Origin: Aphrophora alni
Taxonomy: Eukaryota; Arthropoda; Insecta; Hemiptera; Aphrophoridae
NCBI GenBank assembly: GCA_963513935.1
Contig: OY740773.1
Coordinates: 101,603,291-101,667,290 of the forward strand
Direction of reading: 5' to 3'
DNA length: 64,000 nt
Each line of letters begins with the position of its first letter. The first letter of the stretch is position 1. A program made the translations under genes and the position numbers. The notes beneath the pieces were generated by a model. The model worked only from the letters and a program-made list of their open reading frames with translations, searched no databases and was not told the origin of the DNA. Below, one piece after another: positions 24,966 to 37,199 of the stretch.

Positions 24966-25526
24966 AAGGTTCATTTATTCAGTGATGCAGTTACTGTATT
25001 AGATATTCAGATTTTACTAACATTAACCTACTGGTTTTTCAACTTTTTTATTAAAGTTGTGTGTTATACGTTAGGTTGAGAATGTGAAAGTTCTAACAAG
25101 ATGCATTGACTTTTGTTGTTTTTAAAGAAAATTAGAATTTATGAGTTCTTACTTCTGAATTGTAGCCTTTCTTCTGATATTTTAATCGAAAGAACCACTA
25201 ATGCCACTCTGGTACTTATGTACCCCTCCCTCTTTTGTAAGTTCAAAACTCGAAATTTTTTTTTGCGAATATTTTTAGGTTCTGTTATCTGTCTACTGTT
25301 ATAACATAATTGGATCTTTCGTTCGCTCCAGTGCAATCCTTTCAAGTTATGCCATGCATCCGGTCTAAACCACACCACTATGCGGTCAATGCTAAACTGC
25401 AACACTCTTACGAGAATTATTTTTGTATTTAATAGTGGTTGTGTTGTTATTTTGCTGATTTATTAACTTATGTTGATTTTAAACTGAATAATTCATGAGT
25501 ATATTTGAATATATAACAACCTGGCG
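24966..25526. other. Intron 1: no gene recognised
   Basis: AT-rich sequence with short open frames on both strands and no motif or repeat that I can support. Confidence 0.4.
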
Positions 25527-25607
25527 TAACCTAACCTATTTGAGTTTTTGGTAAACAAAAATGTAGATAGATTTGTGTTAGCAAAAATCACCACAAATAG
25601 GTTAGGT

Positions 25608-25654
<47 letters not shown>
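25527..25654. repeat. Small inverted repeat followed by (TA)n
   Basis: TAACCTAACCTATTTG at 25527-25542 is the exact inverse complement of CAAATAGGTTAGGTTA at 25594-25609, with a 51-base loop. A run of about 44 bases of TA follows immediately, to 25654. It may be a tiny MITE inserted beside a microsatellite. Confidence 0.75.
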
Positions 25655-25659
<5 letters not shown>

Positions 25660-25879
25660 GCAGTATTATTTTAATTAGTTATTATTTGATGTACCAAAAA
25701 AGGGGGTCCTTATATTACACAAGTACTGACATTCTTATACCAAGAGCTGTTATTTTCTTACATTGAACTAGAAACAGGTTTATTGTTGATAATGCCATGA
25801 AAAATTTTTTAAATAGTTATGATTTAATAATGGAGTTTTCATTGTATTAAAATCTTAGAATTTATAAATTTCTTGAAAT

Positions 25880-26500
25880 CAGATTTGGGACTTCTGGAAT
25901 ATGAAACAACATTAAAAACCTTGATGTTTTGCAATAAAAAAGCAGTTTTAATTAATTTCTTTAAAGCACATTTTCAAAAAATTTCAGAAACAAGCCAATT
26001 AAAATACAACATTGTTAAGGATGTCTTTCATCTTTTGTATTATCGAATGAAAATTTGAAGGAGAATAGAGTAAAAGTAGCATTAAATGAGTTAATTGCAA
26101 TAACCATGTTGATCCACACTTAAATTGTACAATTAAAAAGAAAAAACTATTTTGATTTTTGTGTTACAGAAGAGACAAATTAAAAAACCTGGACGAAAGA
26201 AAGACCAGATTTTTGTGTATATCAAATTTGTTCAAATGTAATTCAGTGAGAGATACAGATTTTGGTAAATTTGTACGTAACAGTTTAATGATATTCTATG
26301 GAAACGTGTCTGTTGAACATGATTTTTCGATCAAATGAAAATTTAAACTTGGCGCAACGAGATTCTTTGATGCTGTTTCATGACAAGGAAAGCTAAAACA
26401 TCATTATTACAAAACTATGATTCATGCAATAAGAAGAAAGAGAGATTTATTAAAGAAAACGAAAAAATCTGTTTACATAAAAATGCTCTCTTAGCGTTTA
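25880..26500 (+). pseudogene. Decayed hAT-like C-terminal fragment
   Basis: Pieces in shifting frames follow one conserved pattern of hAT-type proteins. They are SQLKYNIVKDVFHLLYYRM (about 25995-26050), NRVKVALNELIAITM (26066 onward), and then NSLMIFYGNVSVEHDFSIK (about 26280-26337). The last is followed by an AQRDSLMLFHD-like block and a Lys/Arg-rich end. The GNxxVExxFSxxK signature belongs to the dimerisation region near the end of many hAT-like transposases. No catalytic part is present. Confidence 0.45.
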
Positions 26501-27478
26501 AAGATCTTCAGTAGAAATTCTAGAATGTGCTATAGCTTAAGATGATGAACTTTGTACTCTTGACAGTGAAATGAATTGGAAATATATTAAAAACACTTAA
26601 GTCTTGTTAAAATATAGGCTAATTATTAGTCTATAACCAACTAATTACAATTGACTGATTAAAAAAAAACCAGTTTTAAAAATTTTATTTTATAGGAGGG
26701 CCAGGCAAGATTCATTGGTCTGGAATATGGGTCTCTGCTAATTTTTGAATTGGTCATACTGTGTGTAGAAAGTTTTATTGTGTTAGCCTATATAGTGAAG
26801 TTAAAAATCTGTAGGCTTATAATCTAGATAAAAACATGGTATACACTTTTTTTTTTAAATTTAGTGTAGCTTTTGTTTAATTTAAGGTTTACTCAATGAA
26901 CTGAAAGTAAATTGATAAAATTGGCCTTCAGAAAGATCCCAGTATTCAGTTCCTTTTCATTCCTCATTGATTTTAAAGGTAGTGATTTATTAAAATTTTG
27001 GAAAATTTTTGGATTTTAAATTAATTTTTATTACGTTTACTAGACAACCTATATATATATATATATATATTTACGAATTAAGATAGTTGTAAACCACTTC
27101 TATAACTTTTTTTACGGTTTAATTTTTATCACTGTAAACTAATTTATTTTATTTGCCTTTTATCCACCATCATCTTGCATCACTAATAAACATACATAAA
27201 TATACTATCAACATAAATAAATCCTCTTAAAATCTAGTATATAAACTCTGAAAAGCATATAACAATACAAAATTTATTTATATAATTTGAAACTTGAATA
27301 ATATCATTCACTACAAATCCATTCAATAAAATTATATATACAGTATGTTCCAAGAAGAGGAACATGCTTTTGTTTTTCTATTAATTGATTATTCTTCAAC
27401 CGATTCTTTTGAAACTTTACATATTTTTTAATATAGTTACAAAAAATGTGTGAAAATTTCAATACACTGGTGTTTATA
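26501..27478. other. Intron 1: no gene recognised
   Basis: AT-rich intron with a short (AT)n run near 27051-27070. No coding family is seen. Confidence 0.4.
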
Positions 27479-29836
27479 CAGTAGAACCTTGATAGCAAGG
27501 GGATAAGTTTCTCAAGGAGATTAGAGGTTCGTTTCTTCTATTTGAGGTTCGTGCTATCAAGGTTATGCTGACTCAAATTCGTACTATCAAGGTCACTGTT
27601 TTTTCTGAAACCCCTTTTATAGCAAGTGCATTTTGAATAAATCCTCACTAGCACGTTTTGTTTTAAAAAGTACATTTTATTATTATTGTAATAAAGAATG
27701 TACTGTAATGTAACTGGTTAGTAATTAAAAACGCACATTTAAAATATGTACGTAGAACAAAAAATTATTGTACATATTGCTTAGTTGAATAAACGAAAAA
27801 TGAACATTAAATTTATATACTGTAAAAACTAAAAATAGAAAAAACTGATAGAAACACAAACATTTATTTAACTTTAATTCAAAAGAACTAATTAACTTTA
27901 CATAAAATGTATGATATAAACATTTTATGAAGTAGATGAAAATACAGATAATGTTCAAGCTAATGTGTGGGTTTCAATGTTCAGGTTGCCCTGAAGATGT
28001 ACAACCCATGTTAGTAAAAAAGTCCATACTTTTTGTTTGTTTTTGAGCTACTTTCATGGATGTAGTCCAAGGCACTATCAAGCTCATTAATTGATTTTAT
28101 ATAACTTTCACTCATACTACATATTTCACCTTTTTTCTCAAAAAAGCACTTCAAAGCGTTATAGGCGTCCTTTGATGTCAGAGACAGTCGATCATCTGGG
28201 TCGTCCTCATTCCCACCCTTGACTGCTAGTACGGACTCAAGTATGTCAAATTCTGTTAGTTCACCACAAACTGCAACTCCATCATCTAAGGTCACAAAGT
28301 CTTCAAACTCCACCATCTGGATGTTGAGAGAGCCAGTAACTTATTCCCAATCTGTTGGAGCAATTACTGGTATGTCTTGTACTAGTTGGTTTTATCATCT
28401 CAGACTCATCAGTCATTTCCTCAGATGTTTTGAAACCCTTTTTTAAAAACAATTAGCGATGGTATTCTCTGTGATGTTGTTCCAAGCTGTGGTTATCCAC
28501 ATTGCATCAAGAATGTTGATTTTCAGTGGAGTAATTTCTTCCAAGTTATTAAGGTAAAGTCGAACCAACTCCTTTTGGTAAAACACTTTGATGTTTTTGA
28601 CGATGCATTGGTCTAGTGGTTGTAATTTCGTCGTGGTGTTAGGTGGTAGGAACTTCACCTTAATATTTGTCAATTTTGGAATGTCTCCATGTGCCGTGCA
28701 GTTATCAATAAAATTAAGAATATTCCCCTTCTTCTTTTTCATTTCCTTGTCCAAGTCCTTTTTAACCAATTTGCAAAAGCATTCCCATTCATCCAAGATC
28801 TTTTGTTGGTAATGTAATCGGTTGGAAAACGTATAACATATTTAAAGCACCTTTGATTTTGAGCTTTGCTGATAACTAGAAGCTACAATTTGTCCGAACC
28901 TATACTATTCACACACAGCAGCATGGTGATTCACTCTTTACTGTGTTTTCCTCTGTGATAAGAATCATCTTTGAATAATAAAGTTTTATCCGATAGACAT
29001 TTATAGAAAAGTTCAGTCTCATCTGCATTGTATAGATCTTCTGGTTTATATCATGACACTTGGTCTTTAATCTGGGCTTTCCACTCAGTACACACAGAAT
29101 TATCAACACTAGCACTTTCACCACAAACCTTTTTAAATATGATTTCATTCCTTTTTTGGAAATTATGTAACCATCCATAACTAGCATGAAAATTTTCATG
29201 TGCCAAATTGTTTACGAACTCCTGTGCTTTTTCTTGTAGAATAGGGCCACTGATTGGAATTTTTTTATCATAACACTGTTTTAGACATTTAACAACACAT
29301 TGATTCACATGTTGAAGTACGCCTTTCTTCGTTCGTACACATGTTTTTCTGAGCCCACTTCATACTTATTCTTATTTTTCGAAATTGTGTGTAACATAGT
29401 GGATGGAATGTTAAATTCCTTGGTAATATCAGTTTTTCTTCGACACTTTTAATCACTTTTCGTTTAAACTCCACAGTAAATGGTATAATTTTACGTTTTT
29501 CAGACATATTTTGTTTCAATTAATGTTCTAAGGAAAACAATACACAGCAAACGAACTAAACACAAATAAACATCACCGAACCGTTTGACAGCGGGCACAG
29601 CGGAGAGGGATTGCCTTCAAAACATACGTTCTGTTGAGTCACTGACCGTGGGAACTATGCACTGGGAAAGATGAAGTTATGCTACTGTATAAAGGTTCCG
29701 TTGTGTAAAACGACTTACTACTGAGGTTGAACTCTTGCTTTAAAGGTTCGGTTTCGCATAAAGACGTTTAGAGGATTAGAGCTACCATCTGTATTGTCAC
29801 AAAAATCTGTGCTATCGAGGTTTTTAAAATAATAGT
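27479..29836 (-). mobile_element. Tigger/pogo-like DNA transposon, about 2.35 kb
   Basis: The left end starts CAGTAGAACCTTGATAGCA after a TA (27477-27478). Related GAGGTTCGTGCTATCAAGGT and TTCGTACTATCAAGGTC copies follow inside as subterminal repeats. The right end carries GTGCTATCGAGGTTTTT near 29810-29825, the decayed inverse of the left end. A Tigger-type transposase in several frames lies between on the minus strand. The last bases of the right end are mutated, so that boundary is approximate. Confidence 0.8.
28011..29507 (-). pseudogene. Tigger-type (CENP-B-like) transposase, frameshifted
   Basis: Read from the high coordinate down, the N-terminal helix-turn-helix starts MSEKRKIIPFTVEFKRKVIK. 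A CENP-B/Tc5-type DNA-binding region follows (PISGPILQEKAQEFVNNLA and ASYGWLHNFQKRN, 29051-29308). The DDE core shows NADETELFYKCLSDKTLLF (first Asp, about 29030), then ILNFIDNCTAHGDIP (second Asp) and VKFLPPNTTTKLQPLDQCIV (28443-28796). An acidic tail (28011-28316) closes it. Several frame changes make it inactive as read, although both visible catalytic Asp residues are kept. Confidence 0.85.
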
Positions 29837-30486
29837 CATGCTATTAATCTTTAACATTAAATGTTATGGCAATCTCAGGGGTATTTAAAAAATGCACTTG
29901 TTATTGAGGAAGTCGTGTTAGTGGTACTGTTAGAAACAATATAGCAGCTACATAAAAAAACTAAAAAAAAAAACTTCAATGGCTCTATACTCTTATATCA
30001 TACACAAACACACACACACACACACATACATGAACAAAATAAAAACTCCTTATAGATATCATTATTTCACCCATCATTCAAATTGAAGGTTGTCCTTCTT
30101 TCACTTGTTTCATATTTTATAGTATTTAGTTATCTTTAAAAAGTAACAATTTAAGCAAATATCAAAATCAGATCAAAGATGATACTAGATCAATATAATT
30201 GAAATCTAATACCTTTTAAGAGTGCAACGGTAAATTATAAGAAGATCAAAACAAGATTTCATGTAAAAAGAAGAATTTTATAACAGAAGGTGGAACTAAC
30301 AATTTTTTTAAATAGAGAGGCTCGAGATACCAAGTGAATAGTGACTTTTGTGTACAACAATTTTAAAAAGGAGGGAGTCACACAACGAGGCAAAATAGAA
30401 GACCAACAAACAAGTAAACAAATTATCAGTGTATTAAATCTGCGTTGGTGAGTCAACTTAAAAGTAAATATTTCTTTATGACACAC
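29837..30486. other. Intron 1: no gene; short (CA)n
   Basis: AT-rich intron containing a short CA dinucleotide run at about 30003-30027. No gene is recognised. Confidence 0.45.
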
Positions 30487-30998
30487 ATTCTAAAGCTATC
30501 ATTGTGCACATTTCATTCTCATTAAACTAGGGTTCAATAAGTATGAATGTACACTGCACCAAACATAATGTTTTCAGTAAATGAAGTGAATCGTTTTGCT
30601 CTGACTGAAACAAATACCCTCTTTCCAAAGCTACAGATTCTAAACCTATCATTGTGCACATTTCATCCTCATTAAACTAAGAGTTTAATAAGTCTGAATG
30701 TACACTGCGTCAAACATAATGTTGGTTGCAAACGAAACAAATCGTTTTGCCCTGACTGAAACAAACAAGCCTCTTTACAAAGCTATAGATTCTAAAGCTA
30801 TCATTGTGCACATTTCATCCTCATTAAACTAAGAGTTTAATAAGTCTGAATGTACACTGCGTCAAAAATAATGTTTGTTGCAAACAAAACAAATCGCTTT
30901 GCCCTGATTGAAACAAACAAAGCCTCTTTATTAAGGTACAGATTCTAAAGCTATTATTGTGCACATTTCATCTCCATCAACCTAGAATTCAATAACTA
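30487..30998. repeat. Tandem repeat, about 150-bp unit, 3.4 copies
   Basis: The unit start ATTCTAAAGCTATCATTGTG (with small changes) occurs at 30487, 30637, 30789 and 30942, a period of 150-153 bases. Each unit also carries ATTAAACTA, TGAATGTACACTGC and AATCGTTTTGC. The middle two units are most alike. The fourth is cut off after about 57 bases. No promoter or coding content is evident. Confidence 0.9.
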
Positions 30999-31107
30999 AA
31001 CTGATTCCTTGAAGACATCATAAAAATAACATTAATGATCATTTCTACGTAATTATAAACTCTAGTTCATTCTTGTAAAGTATAACTGATGAAAGACGAT
31101 ACGACTG

Positions 31108-31250
31108 ATATGTTAAGCTTGTAAAATAATTGTATATTATATATATTTATATAGTTTAAAATGATAACCTCGGTCATAGTTTGTTTATGTTTAGTTAGTT
31201 TTCAGTTTAATAAATATTGTTTACCTCAATTCCATATTTTAATTTTAGTT
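31108..31250. repeat. Dispersed repeat, copy 2 (partner at 17.0 kb)
   Basis: It shares AAGCTTGTAAAAT, GATAACCTC, and CAGTTTAATAAATATTGTT in the same order as 16978-17125. Confidence 0.55.
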
Positions 31251-31351
31251 TTAGGTAGCCTACATTTTTAGAACGTCAGTATGAAGTTTATAACCTAAAA
31301 AGCAAATATTTTACATCTAGCACAAATTAGGTCAGTTTAAATAGTTATAGC

Positions 31352-31550
31352 CTACAGTGGAACTACACCTTTTTTCATGTATTTTTGGGTTAGATCCCTC
31401 TCTTTTCATCTTTCCTATCATGTTCTTTTCTGACCCTAACGCTATTAGAGTATTCAAGAGCTAGGAGTCATTTTTATGTTCTTCTCTACCCGTTTTTATA
31501 AGGTGATGATAACCGAGAGGTCTTTTGCTTTTAAACAACAAAAACAAAAA
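31352..31550 (+). repeat. Putative SINE family, copy 1
   Basis: This is one of six copies of a 200-250-bp repeat in this gene. Shared blocks are TTTTTCATGTA, GGGTTAGATCCCTCTC (B-box-like), CATCTTTCCTATCA, an AGAGTATTC block, GATGATAACCGAGAGGT, and an end of TTTAAACAACA type. The head is shorter here than in other copies. Confidence 0.65.
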
Positions 31551-32042
31551 TTAAATAAACCATAAATTATTATTTACACACGAGTAACTTTTAATATATA
31601 TATATATATATATAAAATTAATTTATGTAAAACCTAACAACATGATTTAGGCGTCACATTTTCAATGTATAAGTTATAAAATGTCATGTTGACATGTTCT
31701 AAAAATATATGAATATATAAAACTTCATGCATCCACAGTACGATTGTTATGTAAATAAGAAAGAAACCTAGCTCCAGATCATGATTGTATTCCACTTTTA
31801 GCTGATTTAATATAAGATGGAAAGATTTATTCCTTTCATTCTGTTGGAAGATGACAGTCAATGTAAGTTATATAAAATTGGACATTATTATCATAATTTT
31901 TTTAATGGACTAAAAACTTTTAGCAACAAAATATGTTCCATGGAACTGTACAGTGAAATAAATTCTATTTATTTTCTAACTTATTAGTGAACACTGTTGT
32001 TTTGTTTTTTATGATGCATTGAAATTTATTATTTTTTTCCAG

Positions 32043-32124
32043 TTTGCTGGTCTGGACTTGCAGAGCGGCCCAAAGGAAAATTATAGCCGCTATATTCCCC
32101 CTCATCTTCGTAATAAAACCGGAG
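32043..32124 (+). CDS. bel: belle coding exon 2
   Basis: It encodes residues 16-42 plus one base. FAGLDLQ completes the export-type leader. SRYIPPHLRNKTG contains YIPPHLR (residues 32-38), the eIF4E-contacting motif found in DDX3/Belle/Ded1 proteins. The acceptor follows a run of T ending CCAG at 32042, and the donor is GTAAGT at 32125, phase 1. It lies 22.5 kb from exon 1. The spelling of the motif is diagnostic for the family. Confidence 0.95.
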
Positions 32125-32568
32125 GTAAGTAATCCTCATCTATGTTACACCAATTTTCAGAAGTTATCTATTTCGTGAAATAGGCAAAATATTGCTTATT
32201 TAGCATAGTCGGCAGGCTTATTGGCAAAGTCACAAACTTGGCAATATCTACCAGAGATTATTGCTTATTTCACGAAATTGACAACCAACATTTGTTATTA
32301 ACAGTTTAACAATTTTATAACTAATGACAGTTTTGATATCCAAGTAAAACCGAGATAACCTAGACTGTTCTGAATGTCAAATTTTTTATTAAGCTTAAGG
32401 TTATGTAAATTAATCACCCATTTAATATATTTTGTTTGACAGGTTAGGTTAGTTTGTTTTATTTACACGAATGAAAGTATTTTCTTTACCTAATTTCAAG
32501 TGAAATTTATTATATGACCAAAAAAGTATGTTAGTAATATTAAACCCATAGAATCTACAGTGCTCTTA

Positions 32569-32807
32569 TACTGGTGGTGAATACTGGTTTGTCAATCCCA
32601 AGGGAGCTGGATTTATGTTGTCTTAGGTTTGATCCTTCTCTTTCACTTTCCTATCAGGTCATTCATGACCAATTCTTTTTCTTTTCCAACCCTGATGTTA
32701 ATATAGGGTATTCGAGGGCTGAGAGTTTTATTTAATGTGCTTTTCTTCCTTTATTTTTACAAGATAATGATGATTGAGAAGTTTTTCACCTTTAAACAAA
32801 ACAAAAA
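32569..32807 (+). repeat. Putative SINE family, copy 2
   Basis: The head GTGAATACTGGTTTGTCAAT, GAGCTGGATTTAT, GGTTTGATCCTTCTC (B-box position), CTTTCCTATCAGGT, a GGTATTCGAGGGCTGAGAG block, ATGATGATTGAGAAG, and the end CCTTTAAACAAA match the other copies. It lies about 450 bases downstream of exon 2. Confidence 0.7.
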
Positions 32808-33267
32808 ATCATGAATTGGGTATCTTGCTTACTGTTTTAATGAAATGAGTAATATTTTTCATATTTATGTTACCAGCCTTACTGAATTGTTTACGAATTA
32901 TTTACCTTTTATTGATGGTGTCGATCAATCCTTAGTTTCTCATGTATTGTTTCTTTTTTCACTTAATGCATTTCGGCTCTTTATCAGCCATTATCAAATG
33001 TCTCAGTCAATAAATTAATACTATACATTTATACATAACACAAACACGAACATATTTAAGAAAACAAAAATATGGGGAATGTACATGTTCAAAAGTCATG
33101 TTAAAAAGAAGCAATAAATATGAAAACTAAGGATTGATGATGACAATATTTAAGGAAAAATTAACAATATTTTTCCTATTTCACAAAATGGACAATTTTA
33201 ATGATTCTATGTAACACAACTTATTCTTGAACTTCTCTTACAATTAATTGATCACAACAAACTACTA

Positions 33268-34281
33268 CAGTGGAACTTCCAAATAACAGACACTGGTCGG
33301 AGCACATAAAATATCCGCTATTGGGAGAGATACAATTATATAGGCCGGCTGATAACGCATGGTAAAACTCCAGAACAGTGTCTTGTAACGATATTAAACA
33401 TGTTCAAAAAATTTAAATGGTGGACCTAAATTACATGTTCATTAACCTACTGTGTAATAAACCACATTACTTTAATGTATATACAATCGATAAAAGTGAA
33501 ATAAATTAAACATTGGTATTGTTTCACGACTATCTACTGTATTATCAATGATTAAGAAAGATGGTTCAGTGAGGTTATGTCTAGATGCTAGGCAAGTAAA
33601 CAAAGTAATAATAACAGATAGGGAGGCTCCGGAACACATAGATGACATCTTACAACGCTTTGAGGGGGTTTCTGGCTGTTCTAAAGTTCAAAGTTTTTGT
33701 AGTACAACAGGCATAAATGGTTTTAATCTCATAAAAATACACAATAAAACACAAATATATTCTTTATTTATTAATCATTTCTTACTACAGTACTGAATAA
33801 ACAAAAAGGCAAATTAGGAAAGTGTAAATTTAAAAAGAGAGAAAGTCAAACTATATAAGGTTTAAAGTTAAATGTTTTCGTTTAAGAGACATCACAATAC
33901 ACAACTATACTACACACTGTTCTCACTGGAGCTTTATTGAAACTGAATTCTTAAAGGACACTGATGATTGCTGTATAAAAGACACAAAGAAAGCAAACCT
34001 AGTTTGCAAGAAGTCAACTTCGGGGTAATTAAAGAACAGAGATTGCAATGTGTGTTTCGAAACATCTACAATTTCCTTTAAATGTTTGATATTTTATGCT
34101 CCGCAGTCCGTTATTTGGAAGTTTCAACTGACCCATTGGCCAACAATTTCATGTCCGTATCCGTTTTTGGGAAATTCCGTTATTTAGAAACACTACAACC
34201 AACACCAGAACAACACGATCCTGGTCGGAGAATTTAAAGTTGTCTGTTTATTAGAAGTGTCCGTTAAGGGAAGTTTCACTG
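33268..34281. mobile_element. TA-flanked pogo-type element, copy 1 (1014 bp)
   Basis: TA at 33266-33267 and 34282-34283 brackets ends CAGTGGAACTTCCAAATAAC (left) and, inward from the right, CAGTGAAACTTCCCTTAACG. Both ends carry further inverted blocks such as AACAGACA. A second copy lies at 61082-61964 in the opposite orientation. It encodes no transposase of its own. It contains a Gypsy reverse-transcriptase fragment that copy 2 lacks. Confidence 0.8.
33541..33690 (+). pseudogene. Ty3/Gypsy reverse-transcriptase fragment
   Basis: About 48 codons are open and in frame: IKKDGSVRLCLDARQVNK, then an Ile/Thr stretch, EAPEHIDDILQRFEGV and SGCSK. This is the start of a Ty3/Gypsy RT domain (KKDGSxRLCLDxRxLN). 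It ends before the catalytic YxDD. The flanks at 33535 and 33690 resume a sequence shared with the element copy at 61.7 kb, so the fragment sits inside that element. Confidence 0.8.
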
Positions 34282-34283
34282 TA

Positions 34284-34939
34284 ATTTAACAAAAATAATG
34301 AATAACAGTTGATGATTGGATACTAACTGAGAAATCAAATCAAATTGAGGTTTTTATTTTATCTAAGATTGCTGTTTTAAAATTACTGTATTTATGTGTC
34401 TTTAGCTAATTACACAATTAACTAGTTGTTATTATGGTTAATATTTTTTCATTGCCTGTGGAATGGACTTGTTTTGATTATCCAAAATTATAGTGTGAAT
34501 ATAGGAACACTATTTAAAAACATTTTACTAGCTTTCAACGGATGAGTAGGAATTTGTTCTTTTGTTATTGAACGAATGAGCTTATCTTGCACTTTACATC
34601 TGCATATTGTTAGACGAAACGGTAAAAAGTTATTTCTACACGAGGTTGAAGGAAGAACTATTGTACTGTAGTTAAGAATATTTAGAGTATTTTTGTTGAA
34701 TTTGTAAATGTGTTTTCTATGTTTTTTTTTGTGACATACATTTGTTTCTTTGTTACTCATTTCATATCAGATCCTAATCGCCTTTAAAATAAAATAAAAA
34801 CAATTAAACTTTTTTTTTTAAATGTTATGAAGCTTTATGCCACTTGTTTTCCACTCTAGTAAAATTTAATTATTTTTTTATTATACCTATTTAATTTGTT
34901 AATTTTTATTTTCAAACATATATATAGTACAGAGTATGT
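34284..34939. other. Intron 2: no gene recognised
   Basis: AT-rich intron. A 90-residue open frame on the minus strand (34488-34760) is Asn/Lys-rich with no motif. Confidence 0.4.
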
Positions 34940-35330
34940 TATGTGAAGTCCTCGAAGTCCAAAAAAGTAGTTTGGATGATGTCTGTCTGTAATCTGTCAT
35001 CTACAGTCCAAACAAGTGAACCGATTTTAATCAAATTTTTATGTGAGGATATTTTTGCCATATCCTGAGGCTTTTTTTATCTTCTTGATAACTCAAAATT
35101 TGGGGTCAAGTCAAAATGGAAAATTTCGTTTTTTTTTTTTCAAAATCTATTTAAACGATTTTGATAAATTTTTGCAAAAATGTACCCAGACAAAAATATT
35201 GGTTACAATTTGTCAAAAAATGCTGATTAATGAGTTGTCGGGAAAAAACCCTAAGAAATCAGTCAAGTAGCTGTTATTATTATATGCATTATTTCTTTAA
35301 ATTAGCTCTACCAATTTCATTCATATTTTG
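34940..35330 (+). repeat. Dispersed repeat with TCAAAATTTGGGG block, copy 1
   Basis: It shares ordered landmarks with 37200-37590: a block like GTCCAAACAAGTGAACCGAT, TTTTTATGTGAGGATAT, TAACTCAAAATTTGGGG, a Lys-codon-like AAATGGAAAAT, TCTACCAATTT. It is non-coding and the family is unknown. A weaker third copy is at 52.6-52.9 kb. Confidence 0.6.
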
Positions 35331-37199
35331 TTGAAATGTGAAGATTAATGCTCAAACTAGTATGGTAAATAGCAAGTAACTAAAATTTATAATTTAATAA
35401 TTGTCGCCAAGTAGGGTAAAATGAACTTCAACCACTGTCAATTATCTTGAGAAAATGATTTACACTTAGGATTAGTAGCAAATTTAATCTGTATTTTAAA
35501 ATATTTGAATAAATTTATGACAGTGTCCATGTTTATTTTTAATTTTTGACTGACAACTGACATTATTTGTCACTTATAAGTTTTGTTTCCTTAGGTTTTT
35601 TTAATGATAAAATTATAAGATATAATTGTGAACAAAATTTAATGCTCAACATTATCAACAAATGAAATAAAAAATCAACATTCAAACATTTACAATACCT
35701 TATTATTTATTTACAAATTTACAATTTATTTATTTATAGGGCTTAATATTTGGCTTTTCTGGTTTGTTGGCATTTGTTAATTCTATGTATATAATTTAAC
35801 TCTTAAATCATTACAACTAAACATGAAATATTTAACTACAATATTTTATGATCTATAAGCGTCTGTCGGATTTTTTAAATTATATTAAATTCATTTTTAT
35901 TAATGTTCAACTATAGTTTCTTAATTTTTAACACTATCGATATACTATTTAGTAATGCAAAATCCATTATGTTTACCATTTAATCTTATATCCACTTTAC
36001 AATGTTTATATTTTAATGATTATTATTTCACTTAATTTAAATTTATACCCATTCAATTAATCATGTACATATATACATCTTTCCTTTATGCCCACAAATT
36101 ATTATGACGATTTTTGGATACCTACATTTTTGGTTTGTTTACAGTCTCCTAGGATAAATTTTTTTTTTTTTTTTAAATACTGTTCCATATATAAATAGTG
36201 AATTTGTATACAAATCTTTAAATGAAATTTGAGTGTGTGGTTATTATTTATATTGACTATTTATATAATATCATAATGAATTTCATAACAAAACCCTTTT
36301 TATTAGTCTAACATTTTCAAACTGTTACAATAGTAAAACACTACTTACTGTATTTGTAATGGAATATTATTATCTTTTATCAATACAAAAAAAAAAATTG
36401 GATCAAGACCTACTGATGGTGGTGTAAAGTTTGTTTTTTAAAATTTAAAGCCAAAGTTCACTTTCTATAGTTTGTATAAATCAATAGGTTTAGCATAATA
36501 TTTGCTACCACTATGATCACAAAGAACAATTAAATATCAATCAGAAGAACAAGATAGTGCAAAACATTTAGTTTTGATTATTTCCCCTTGTTAGTATTGT
36601 ACATCGTTGATATTATTTACTGTTACTTCATGATCGATGAATATTGTTATATCAAGCTAGGCAGTAGCTACATTGAAAATGTATTAAAACGTCCATGGAG
36701 TGAGATCCACTATTGATAGAACAACTAGTATTCTATTTATATATGTGACTGGATATAAAAAATAAGCAATGAGTTTTTAACCTAACCTAACCTTATGGCT
36801 TTGTGGTGTTTGTCTAGTTTTGTTTTATTTAAATTCATATCAAGTAAGAGGCTTATTTAAATTATGCTTTATTCTTAAGGTATTTAGGTTTTTTATTTGT
36901 TGGTTTTAACACAAAGTTCTACTTTCTATTGTATGTTTCAAATTCGTAGTCACAGTATTTGTTATGAAAGAACAACACTTACAGAGAGCAGAAATTTAGT
37001 TTAGTTGAAAAATTGAAAATTTTTAGTTTTAATTTTTGGAGTATTTAGAGACTGGGTAAGGACAATTCAGTGCTAAAAGATATAAATGTTATAAACTTCT
37101 TAAAAATGGACAAGAATAACTGTTTTAATACATTTTTACTTTTTCCCATCTACATCAAAGTCAACTTTTTTACAGATATATCCATTTTTAGTTTTTTAA
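35331..37199. other. Intron 2: no gene recognised
   Basis: About 1.9 kb of strongly AT-rich sequence with poly-T runs. I see no recognisable coding, RNA or repeat structure. Confidence 0.45.

Noticed and set aside
25527..25609. Insect telomere repeat (TTAGG)n
   Set aside because: Only two partial units (AACCTAACCT and its complement) occur, in a hairpin. The same decamer is scattered singly elsewhere (32447, 36780).
30487..30998. A CRISPR-like repeat array
   Set aside because: The whole 150-base unit is repeated with no short repeat and unique spacer pattern, and this is a eukaryotic intron.
31080..31130. A hammerhead core suggested by CTGATGAAAGACGATACGAC
   Set aside because: No GAAA follows, and no stem I or stem III can be drawn.
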